Made by a program: the position numbers and the translations under genes
Shown: piece after piece, positions 23,646 through 32,687 of the stretch
How positions within the stretch are numbered: the first letter of the stretch is position 1
Layout: each line of letters starts with the position of its first letter
NCBI GenBank assembly: GCA_019633425.1
Contig: WSUB01000092.1
Location: 104,182-168,181, forward strand
From: Tulasnella sp. 424
Lineage: Eukaryota > Basidiomycota > Agaricomycetes > Cantharellales > Tulasnellaceae
Direction: 5' to 3'
Length of the DNA stretch: 64,000 nt
Notes under the pieces: generated by a model
Told to the model about the DNA's origin: nothing
Database searches by the model: none
Seen by the model: only the letters and a program-made list of their open reading frames with translations

Positions 23646-24762
23646 CTACTCGAGTGATCGCGAGTCCTTCGTTGCGTAAATGTTCAAAGGACGGAGCTTT
23701 CCGTTCTCAATCTCAAAGACATAACCCTCGATGACCACGTCCTTTCCTTCGTTCCAGGCATTTTGGATGGTATCGGTCTTGATGACATTAGCAACCTTGC
23801 GATTCAGCCTGTTAGAGAAATGTTTTTATTGTGAAGGGGACGAAGAACCAACCTGAGCCCTGACATTTTCTTCAATGAGCTTATTCAGGACTTGGTCCTC
23901 GGGAACGGGGCCCGAGTCCACCCTCCTTGCAAGCTCGGTCATAGGTCCGAGCCATCTGCGCAAAGCTGGCAGTGTCTTGCCAGCATCCGCACTAGGTCGC
24001 TCCCTTGCGAGTCGTAGGCCTTCGGCAGCACCGCCGCAGTCAGTATGGCCGACGACATAAATGGTTCGAATCTCGAGGGGCCCTACACCGAACTCGAGGA
24101 CGGACTGGGCCGAGTCGTCCGATAAATGGAACTGGCTGAAAATGAAATTGGCACGGGTGAGTTCGCAAAGGCGACGAAGGACCTTACTTGGCGATATTGC
24201 GGTGAACAAAGATATCACCAGGTCTGATAACCACGATGACATGTTAAGACAAATCAGGTGAGAATGTCGAGCCGATAAGAGGGACATACCCGGCATTCAT
24301 GATGATTGTCTCTGGCACTCTCGAGTCTGCGCATCCAATCCACAGAAGTTTCGGACTTTGGCCCTTTGCCAAGTTTTTGAAGAAGTCTGGACCCATCTGC
24401 TGCTCGATAAGGGTGCTCCATTCTGTGTTCCCCGAACTGAACATCTTTTCGGGCGTGGATTGCATGGCTCTAGCTGGATACGTGTGCCTTCGGTAAGGAT
24501 GAGTGCCTTGGGTGTCGAAACTTACTGGAGGTAAATCAGACGGAAGATGAAGCTGTGAAGCTGGAATGGGAGATGTTGGTGGTGAGGACGAGAGTGGACC
24601 TCCGAGGGAAGACGGGATGTGATGGTGCGACTTTGTAGTAGGTGTGGACGTGCCAAGTGAATTGACGTTTGCATGGCGTGATATAGAGTTTTGCGATTCA
24701 AGTGATAAGAAGCTATATGCGATGCATTCTGTGGTACTTTGGCGAATGGCGGCTAATCTCAT
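23646..24762 (-). CDS. Beta-carbonic anhydrase, copy 1
   Basis: Zinc enzyme converting CO2 and water to bicarbonate (yeast Nce103 class). Four exons: 24290-24762, 24188-24223 (36 nt), 23853-24135, 23646-23795; 313 residues. The first ~110 residues are Ser/Pro-rich and unlike the catalytic core; they may be a targeting or disordered extension. Catalytic motifs: WIGCADSRVPE (Cys ligand with the Asp-Arg dyad), GDIFVHRNIANQF, and VVGHTDCGGA (His and Cys ligands). It is about 85% alike by eye in the core to copy 2, with identical exon layout. Its N-terminus begins MRLAAIRQST, about six residues shorter than copy 2. The ancestral 5' end appears inverted just upstream (24766-24815), so the present ATG looks newly recruited. 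Confidence 0.93.
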
Positions 24763-24765
24763 TTG

Positions 24766-24815
24766 TCCCCCCCCTCCCCCAACGCTAACTCTCTTCTCGA
24801 GCTCTCCCTAGCCCA
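24766..24815. other. Micro-inversion at the 5' end of carbonic anhydrase copy 1
   Basis: Compared with copy 2, the segment before the ATG of copy 1 is reversed. On the coding (minus) strand copy 1 reads GAGAGCTCGAGA then AGAGAGTTAGCGTTGGGGG. Copy 2 has the same words on its non-coding (plus) strand at 27868-27910. In copy 2 those bases include the start codon and first codons. In copy 1 the 11 nt holding that start codon are missing. Sequence on both sides (GATGTCAAT..TAGTG upstream, GCCGCCATTCGCCA downstream) stays collinear. A poly-C/G tract marks one breakpoint. Confidence 0.75.
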
Positions 24816-24850
24816 ATGCACTACATTGACATCAGGGGTTGGAGGCTTTC

Positions 24851-24926
24851 AATTCCCGCTGCCTTGGTAGTGCATCTTTGTAGGGTCGACCCGATTTTCG
24901 AAACCATTACAGCTAATTCTGAAATC
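24851..24926 (+). repeat. Direct repeat, copy A
   Basis: About 76 bp sharing AATTCCCGC, CCTTGGTAGTG, TCGACCCGA, TTTCGAAACCATTA and CTGAAATC with copy B 221 bp downstream. It begins at the edge of the region homologous to the 5' flank of carbonic anhydrase copy 2. Confidence 0.8.
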
Positions 24927-25071
24927 GTAGACCGCTTTACAGATTTTTTCCGCTGCACCCAGCCTGTTCCCACAGAGCTTCCTCTGGTGCAACGCATACT
25001 TCTGACCCTCAGCTTTCCTTATCTTAGGCTTCCGAGGTGCCGTGGACACAGGAAAGTGCAGCGTAAAATAA

Positions 25072-25143
25072 AATTCCCGCAACCTTGGTAGTGGGTCTTT
25101 TGGAGATCGACCCGAGTTTCGAAACCATTAAGAAACTGAAATC
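25072..25143 (+). repeat. Direct repeat, copy B
   Basis: Second copy of the ~75 bp repeat, roughly 75-80% identical to 24851-24926. Differences are scattered substitutions and a small deletion before CTGAAATC. Confidence 0.8.
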
Positions 25144-25424
25144 CCACTTTTGCAGCTGAATCAGCAGCTGTATTCGAATTATCGATGGCTGGTTGAGTTC
25201 CTGACATCATCTCGCAGCATGTAGAGCTCCCTTTCAATCTGCTCTTGGGTGCTGCTCTCGCGATGCTCGACGCTCGTCAACTTCTTTTCTTCTTGTACCG
25301 CTTATGCAATGATTGTATGTCAAACGAGAATTCTCGCGCAATTCTTTCACTTCTTTCTATGCCGATAATGAGTGTCGATTCTACCTCCATTGCCTCTTTC
25401 TAAGAGCACGTCGTCAGATCAGGG

Positions 25425-25968
25425 ATGTCGGCAGCTGTACGGTTCGTATCACCATCCGCCCATGGGCTCTGCACATATCAGGATCTTGTCAATGCCTGTG
25501 GCCTCTATCGTACCATTTCACCATTTCCGGTCGCACTGGACACGTACCTCTCGAGTTTTGAAGTCAGTGATCGCCGAAAGGCTCTAATTCGACTTCTGAT
25601 ATCCGGCGGCGCGTGTTTTGACTTTGCAGCCATACACTCGCGATGAAGAAAGCACTCTTGTTTCCATGGTCGATGTCCGAGACTCTTCCGGCCTGGAGCT
25701 TTTATTCAATTCCGTGAAAGTTGCAGTTGTACGCCATTGTGGATTGGAAATGGAAGAGATCCTCGCCGCACGCGAATACGTCGCCCGAGTGTATACCATG
25801 CTTTCGCTCACTGACTTTTCTTCCCACAGAAGGGCTCGTTCTTCATCTCCACTCGTCTCAAAACTATGGGCGAGAGTGACCAAGAGACTAGAGTATGGAC
25901 CCGTTCGCACCACTTCACCTGCTTTGACGTTCTCGCCAGTCAAGCAATGGAAGCACGCTGTTGATTAG
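25425..25968 (+). CDS. Possible small hypothetical gene between the carbonic anhydrase copies
   Basis: Two adjacent open segments, 25425-25610 and 25618-25968, could be joined across a small intron ending at the TTTGCAG near 25633. The second part looks protein-like (SSGLELLFNSVKVAVVRHCG, ILAAREYVARVYTMLSL) and stops before 25970. No family is recognised and the splice model is weak. It may also be a relic or chance. It lies in the 1.9 kb between the duplicated genes. Confidence 0.25.
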
Positions 25969-26604
25969 GGATCCAGTCCCTCTAAGCCGTACTGCTTCAG
26001 TGCATGCTTAATTTTGTGATAGGTCCGCCCTCATTTATCCCGATTTCCGTAAACTGACAACGGCACCGGCAAGTTTTCTACCATGGTATACTCAGCAAGT
26101 CTCCCGCTTTTCTCTACACTCACGCAGAGTAATAACAGTAATAGTACTAATAATTTATAATCTCCTGTGAAAACAAGTTCCATGTCTTGATAATGACCGC
26201 CCTTCTCCGTCACCTGTATCACGTACAAATTTTAAAATCGCTCCGGTCTGCCTAGTCTTCTTATAATTTACTGTGTAGGTACCAATAATGGATCACACAG
26301 ATGCCCCCAAATATTGCCTGCTTTGCTATGAGACAGCCTGCCCTCAAGGTAGCGGGCACTGCCGGGCCTCCAATAGGGCTCTTTCGTGCGAGCATCAAGA
26401 CAATGCACCTAACGGTCCCAACCATTCACACATGTGAACCAAGTAAGGCACGTACACATCCCCCCTACGCACAAACCTAACTAGGCCGGCAGCTCAATAG
26501 ACATACCCCAGCGGATGACCTAGAGATTTCTCAAGCCAAGGTTGGTTTAGGTTAGGTGCCGACGGAACCCCTAAGATTCGGGATGCTCTACATCGCAAGA
26601 GTAG

Positions 26605-26720
26605 GCCCCGTCCAGCATCATCAGTTCAGTATAAGTTGTTACAATTAAGGGTTTGTGGTACAAGACGAGCGGTGAGTTTAAACTATCCTGCATCTAGCAG
26701 ACTGAACCCCGCAAGATTCT
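26605..26720 (+). repeat. 3' flank of carbonic anhydrase copy 2, repeated from 23516-23640
   Basis: About 115 bp immediately downstream of copy 2 that match the corresponding flank of copy 1 at high identity. This marks the downstream border of the duplicated unit (about 1.35 kb, placed ~3.1 kb apart). Confidence 0.8.
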
Positions 26721-26726
26721 GATGCT

Positions 26727-27885
26727 CTACACGGCCGAGTTCCTCGTTGCGGAAATGCCCAAATCGCGGATCTTGCCGTGCTCAATCTCAAAGACCCAAC
26801 CGTGGACGACGACGTCCTTTCCATTCTTCCAGGCATTTTGGATGGTATCGGTCTTTATGACATTAGCAACCTGGGCGATTCAGCCCGTTAGCGAAAAGTT
26901 TTATTATGAAAGGGAACGAAGAACTAACCTGAGCTCTGACATTTTCTTCAACGAGCTTGTCCAGGGCTTGGTCCTCGGGAATGGTGTCAAGGTCCAGGTT
27001 CCTCGCAAGCTCGGTCATGGGTCCGAGCCACCTGCCCAATGCGGTCTCGCCAGCATTCTCAGGAGCTGGCTCCCTTGAAGCTCCGAGGCAAGCGGCGGCA
27101 CCTCCGCATTTAGTGTGGCCGACGACAGCGATGGTTTGAACATTGAGATTGTCGACGGCGTAGGTGAGGACGGACCGGGCCGAGTCGTCCGATAAATGGA
27201 ACTGGCTGAAAATGAAATCCGGCACCGGGTGATTTAGGATGAGGTCCCAAAAAGCGACCAAGGTCCTTACTTGGCGATATTGCGGTGAACAAAGATATCA
27301 CCAGGTCTGTAAACCACGAGGACATGTTGTTAAAACGAGTCAGGTGAGAATGGCCAGCTGATAGGAGGGAACGTACTTGGCAGCCATGACGATTGTCTCC
27401 GGCACTCTCGAGTCGGCACATCCAATCCACAGAAGTTTCGGACTCTGACCCTTTGCCAAGTCTTTGAAGAAGTCTGGACCCATCTCCTGCTCGACAAAGG
27501 AGCGCCATTCCGAGTTACCACTGAACATCCGTTGGGGCGTTGATTGCATGGCTCTGACTGGATACGTGTGTCTTCTGTGAGGATGAGTGCCTTGGGTGTC
27601 GAAACCTGCTGGTTGTGAAGCAGAGGGGAGAATATGTGAAGCTGGAATGGGAGATGATGGTGGCGAGGATGAGAGTGTGGCTCCGAGGGATGAGTGGACG
27701 TGATGGTGCGACTTTGGTGTCTGAGGTGTGGCCGTGCCTGTTGAATTTACGTTTGGATGGCGTGGTATAGAGTTTGTGTGATTCGACCGATAAGGATACC
27801 CCTCCGACAGGGTTCGGCTATTTGGAGTGCATTGTGTCGTACTCTGGCGAACGGCTGCTGCGATGAGGAGAGCTCGAGAGGGCAT
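26727..27885 (-). CDS. Beta-carbonic anhydrase, copy 2
   Basis: Paralog of 23646-24762. Four exons: 27377-27885, 27271-27306 (36 nt), 26929-27205, 26727-26870; 321 residues. The zinc-site motifs WIGCADSRVPE and VVGHTKCGGA and the conserved GDIFVHRNIANQF are intact. The first ~115 residues are Ser/Pro/His-rich, as in copy 1. The N-terminus MPSRALLIAAAVRQST is mildly hydrophobic and basic; a mitochondrial or membrane role cannot be excluded. This copy likely keeps the ancestral 5' arrangement. It is divergent from the HAL2 gene, with only 254 bp between the start codons. Confidence 0.93.
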
Positions 27886-28139
27886 GGGTGGAGAGAGTTA
27901 GCGTTGGGGGGAGAGAGCATAAAATTTGAGACACTATATTGACATCACAAGAGTGCGGAGGCTTTTAATTTACGTCAATGACCAATGGGAAGCTTTCGTG
28001 CGAGCCACCAAGACTATGACGAGGCCAAAATTGACGCCGCCCGATCGGACCTTGCGGATCTTGGAATTAGCTTGTTATGCTTTGCCAACACCACCACAAG
28101 CACCTTGGCCCCTCCCTCTCCTTCAACCACCTCACCAAC
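27886..28139. promoter_or_regulatory. Short divergent promoter, carbonic anhydrase copy 2 / HAL2
   Basis: 254 bp between opposite start codons. It contains the segment (27892-27910) whose inverted twin lies before copy 1, and the shared word TTGACATCA also found upstream of copy 1. Confidence 0.55.
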
Positions 28140-29399
28140 ATGGCCGCAATCCCTTACCTCTTGGAGAAAACCGTCGCAATCAGTGCTGTCACTCGAGCTT
28201 GCTATCTCACCTCGTCGCTCTTTGCGTCTCTTCAAAAATCTGAAACCATAACCAAGTCAGACACTTCGCCCGTGACAATCGCAGATTTCTCGGCCCAAGC
28301 CGCAGTCAACTCAATTCTCACCCGAGTATTCCCACATGACTCCATCATCGGAGAAGAGGACTCAAAAGACCTCCAAGGCGACGAAGGAAAGGTCCTTCGT
28401 GAACGCGTGACCGAATTGGCCAACGAAGCATTACAGAGGCCAATCATCGCAGGAATAGAAGAGAAGCCTGAGTGGGGCATTGGAGGGACAGTAAAGCGAA
28501 GCTCCGATGAACTTTTGGAGGCGATAGACCGCGGCACTGCACAAGGCGGGTCACAAGGCAGTACGTCACAGTCGCGGGTCGTCCGGCAATCGGCCGTCGT
28601 CGGACTTACTTCTCGTCCCCGATTTACGCAGGAACCTGGTGTCTCGATCCTATAGACGGCACCAAAGGTTTCTTACGAGGGAATCAATACGCGGTTTGCT
28701 TAGCCCTCGTTGTCGATGGAATCGTCCAACTCGGCGTCATCGGTTGCCCCAATCTTTCCTACACCGACGTCTCTTCCGCAGACATCACGCCTGGCCAAGG
28801 GAGCATATATGTCGCCGTGAGAGGCCAAGGAGCCGAAAAGGTACGCGTAAGTTGTTAACTCGTAGTACAACATTCGCTTACCCATAACCTCTGGACAGTA
28901 CCCATTCCCTCCTCCGGCGACCCCAGCCCCGGCAGTCAAGCTCTCCATCCCCTCCGATCCCAACCCACCCTTCCGTCTCCTCGAATCATTTGAAAAAGCT
29001 CACTCCAACATCTCATTCGGTACACTCGTCAGCCGCTCGCTTGCAGTCACCACGGATAACCCACCGCTCCGGATGGATTCGCAAGCAAAGTACTGCGCGG
29101 TCGCCGCTCAAACGACTGGCGGGTACGTCTACCTCAGAAATCCAGTTCCAGGGAAAAACTACATCGAGAAGATTTGGGATCATGCTGCTGGATCAGTTAT
29201 CATTGAAGAGGCGGGAGGAGCGATTAGCGATTCCTATGGGGAACCTTTGAACTTTGGGCTGGGAAGGACACTAGGGCCGAATAAAGGAATCGTCGCCTGT
29301 GCCAAAGGTGAAGCTCACGCAAAGGTCATTCGAGCCATTGCCGAGGCCAGGCAGGTGGAAGAAAAGATGAAGCTCGGGGACGGAGACCTGAGACTCTAA
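28140..29399 (+). CDS. 3'(2'),5'-bisphosphate nucleotidase (HAL2/MET22)
   Basis: Hydrolyses 3'-phosphoadenosine 5'-phosphate from sulfate assimilation to AMP; lithium/sodium-sensitive and linked to salt tolerance in yeast. Three exons: 28140-28560, 28632-28840, 28899-29399; 376 residues, slightly longer than the family's usual ~355. Metal-site motifs of the inositol-monophosphatase fold are present: DTSPVTIADFSAQA, IIGEEDSKDL (Glu-Glu), WCLDPIDGTKGF (DPIDGT), and IWDHAAGSVIIEEAGG. The first intron splits the codon just before TWCLDPIDG. The start is the first ATG after the upstream in-frame region and gives the expected MAAIPYLLEKTVA helix. Confidence 0.95.
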
Positions 29400-29488
29400 G
29401 ACACGTCGTTACAAACCGCCGTATCTATACAGTGATAAATGCATGTTTAAGCTGCTACAAGGTCCGTTTCCTTTACAGAACATTGCCT

Positions 29489-31758
29489 CTACTGTAAAAC
29501 AAAGTCGAGATCCTTCGACCGCCATTCCAGCACCCAATCGATCACTGGGTCAACTTTCTTCAGTTCGAGGGGCTCAACCTTTGTTCCTCCTCCTCCTCGT
29601 TTGACTGAAAGACCGACGCCGTTCATTCCAATGAACTCGATGTTCTCAAGTCGACCAGCAAGACGAATTGCTTGATCTGTCACGGTGTTGTTCGACGATC
29701 TGAAACGTGACTGTTCCGAGATAGGATGGATGAAAAGACCCCGCAAGGGACGGAAGCGAGGAAGGAGATGTTCAAGTTGGGTCTTAAACGACAGCTAAGA
29801 GAGGGCGCCGGGATAAGGGTCTGGCATGAAAGGTCAACAGGGGAGCACTCACGTCATCAGGGGTTAACGAAGTTCCAATAGCCAGAGCCTCCACACTTTT
29901 GGGTAAGTGTGATAACACTTCCAAAAGAGCATCACCCTTCAAGTATCTTCCAGAAAGTTTCAGCGCCTTTAATCGCGGGAGCGTCGCCAAACACCCGCCC
30001 AGTCCAGCTGCTACCATTCTGTTCGCTCCGGAAAAGTCTTGTATGGCAAGCATCTCAAGGCAAGGTCGGTCTCGGATGAACTCCAACAACCCGTTGAACA
30101 ATCCCAGATCGAGCGCAAAGCTGTCGTTGATCCTTAACGACAGGGTTCGCAGGTTGGGGAAGGCTGCGGCATTGGCCTTGAACAGAGGTGCGGGCGTGAA
30201 CATGTGAATGGGCTTGGCATGAAGAGTAAGATGTTCGATGTTAGGGGCTTGAGTCAGAATCGCGTCGAGAGTTGTAGAAGAGAGCCGTCCGTCGCAGTAG
30301 TTGAGGCTCGTAAGTCGAGAAAGGTTGGTTGCCTTCAGCCAGGCTTCTCCTCCCTCGGGTGCTCCGATTTCCAAGCATCTTAGCGTATCGACGCTGCTTT
30401 GAAACATCAATTGTGCCGTGGCCTGGTTTTGAGGCGAGTTCGGGATGCTCCATAGAGAGACCCGTTGAAGAGAGGATATTGCGGCGAGCCCGGCAGGGAT
30501 GACCGCATTTCGACTGAAGAATGTAAATCGTTAATACCTATAGGACGAGAACCCGTGGAGACTTACCCGACGGAAAGGTCTTGCAGATGGGGGAGAGTCT
30601 TCACGATTTGCTGGACAACTGAGGTTTCTAGCTCACTCTGACTGATCCAGAGAGATTTGAGTGATACAAGATTCTCCATCGCTTGCAGCCAAGGTCCTGA
30701 ATCAACGACCGGATAAGAGCGGTTTCTTTCCACTGAGAGACTGTTTCACGTACCTTCGTGCCCCAACATTGAACTGTATCCACAGATCCTAAGGGTAAAG
30801 ATGTTCTTCGCGAAGGCGGCATCACTTGCAATTCGCTCTACCACATCCTTGGCACGACGAATTTGCCTGGAACAGATGGCTACGCCTTCCAAAGGTACCC
30901 CGGGCTCAGGACTCCGAAAATAGATGTTGACCGAATTGAATAGGAGGGCATGTGCAACAACCCGGTGCAACCTGTTTTCCAAGTAAGCAACAGGGGGAAC
31001 GGAGTAAATCGAGACTTCCTACCGAGAGACGCTTAGCCATGCCTTGAGGGTTTGGAATGGCGAATGGACAGCGATCATGGAAAGGATCTCAAAAGGAAGA
31101 CGAATCGGGGGTGGAGCCGGCGGAGGAGGGTTGAACTGCGTCCGACGTCCGACATTCTTGATTTGCTTGGGAGGCACTTGGTCTGGAATGATCTGTTCTG
31201 AATAAGGGCGCGGTTTCTTCCTAGTACCATGGCTCCGACAGGGAGCGGGAGACACATCGGGAAGAGTCTCAACATTCGGAGCTCCAGCGTTCCGCAACAA
31301 ATTCGATATACGAGGATTCCTAGGATCTATTGCGAGGGCGGCACGAAAGTCTAGAGATGTAATGGCAGCGGTAATAAGTTAACTGGGATCCTCCTCCATG
31401 ACATCCTAGATAGGGTGACTGCCGTACCTGCGTAGCCAGCGTTATGGTCGTTCTGAATACATCTGACCTCCCCTCGAAGAAGGAGAGCATCAATTATATC
31501 ACGTCGGCGAGCTGATTCGCATTCCAGAATTTGGTCCAGAGTGCGTAAAGCTGAAGGCAGCCTGCAAAAGGGATCACCACCTCACATAAGGGGTTGTCAA
31601 TTCAGAGAAAGTGAAAGAATATCCAACCTATCGGCATAAAAGTCCGCCTTTGCCTTCCTATACGCATGAAACGGGGATTCAGAGAAGCTGGTGGACGAGG
31701 ACAGCGCTGAGACCCTCGACTCCGTCTTGGGTTGAAACAAGTTGATGAGGTTGGCCAT
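29489..31758 (-). CDS. TPR / F-box / LRR protein of Dia2-Pof3 type
   Basis: Predicted substrate receptor of an SCF ubiquitin ligase. N-terminal TPR helices: HAYRKAKADFYADRLPSAL, DALLLRGEVRCIQNDHNAGY and FRAALAIDPRNPRIS, about residues 25-95. Next comes a basic Pro-rich linker, then an F-box around PIRLPFEILSMIAVHSPFQT followed by LKAWLSVSRRLHRVVA. Leucine-rich repeats fill the second half (LVSLKSLWISQSEL, LSRLTSLNYCDGRLS, FPNLRTLSLRIND, LPRLKALKLSGRYL). This order is that of yeast Dia2 and fission yeast Pof3, which guard replication and genome stability; the function here is inferred from architecture only. Several introns of ~55-70 nt. Start chosen at the ATG giving MANLINLFQPK; the last exon ends at 29489. 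Confidence 0.75.
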
Positions 31759-32687
31759 GAGGGGGGAGAAGATGGGGAACCAGGAGTGACGTCTGGCGGT
31801 CGGCTCTGCCTATAGGGGGAAGTTTCCTTTGCCAGAACGACGACGTAAAATGCGAGGTAAGCATGCTTCGTAGGCGCCTCGTGGTGGCAAGTGATTTCCG
31901 AGGATATGCCCTGCGTCCGGTTATCATCACTCAATCTAGAAAATGCGACACTCGTTAGGATTAGGTCGTCATTGTCGTTTACAGCTCTGTGGGGTAAGCA
32001 CCAAACGACGAAAAGGGGGGATGTCTGGATTAGGGGGTGCGCGACCTCCGCCTCGCGCGGGGAGTTCTCAGGGTCATCACATGGGGCAAGCGTCTTTCCT
32101 TTTTCTCGTCAGCCACATCTCTCGAGGTCTCCCTTCTCGTCATTTTCTTAACCTTCTTCTCTTACATCTTATGTTTAACCGTGCCTCGGCGTGCCTTGCC
32201 GGCTAACACGCTTATTGCGAATCCGCTATTACCGTATGCCACTAACGAATTCTCCTTCTCATACGCTCCTATTCTTAGCCAATCATCTTGGCAGTACCCT
32301 TATATCAGCGACTCTCAATGCCTTTAAAGTCGTTGCACACGACCGTCGGCTTCCCAACCTTGCGGGCCATTCTTCCTGGAATAGAGTCCGCGGCCAATAG
32401 CGACTCTTCTTTTCCTTATCTGGCTTTCGGCGTCGACAGCCGTCTTTCTAATTGAGATGATACTTGCGCAATACGCAATTCTCTTGGGCGCGAGGTCGAC
32501 AATCGCGATGCTCAGACCATGCTGTGCCAAGCCATTCTGGAAGCCATCTACGCGGCGTTGACACCGACCATGGCGACGGCGGAGAGCTATAAAGACTCGA
32601 AAGAGCAAGTTTGATGGTCCCCAGTCGATTCAGCAATCGCCTCTGGTATACCTACTCGGTCATCCTATCTTTCTTTCACTTTCAGCA
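31759..32687. promoter_or_regulatory. Divergent intergenic region, Dia2-like gene / fungalysin
   Basis: About 930 bp with no supported gene. It contains short open frames without homology and the TATA box of the fungalysin gene near its right end. Confidence 0.45.
32588..32593 (+). promoter_or_regulatory. TATA box of the fungalysin gene
   Basis: TATAAA within GCTATAAAGACTC, 100 bp upstream of the ATG at 32688. Position and context fit a fungal core promoter. Not tested by transcript data. Confidence 0.6.
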
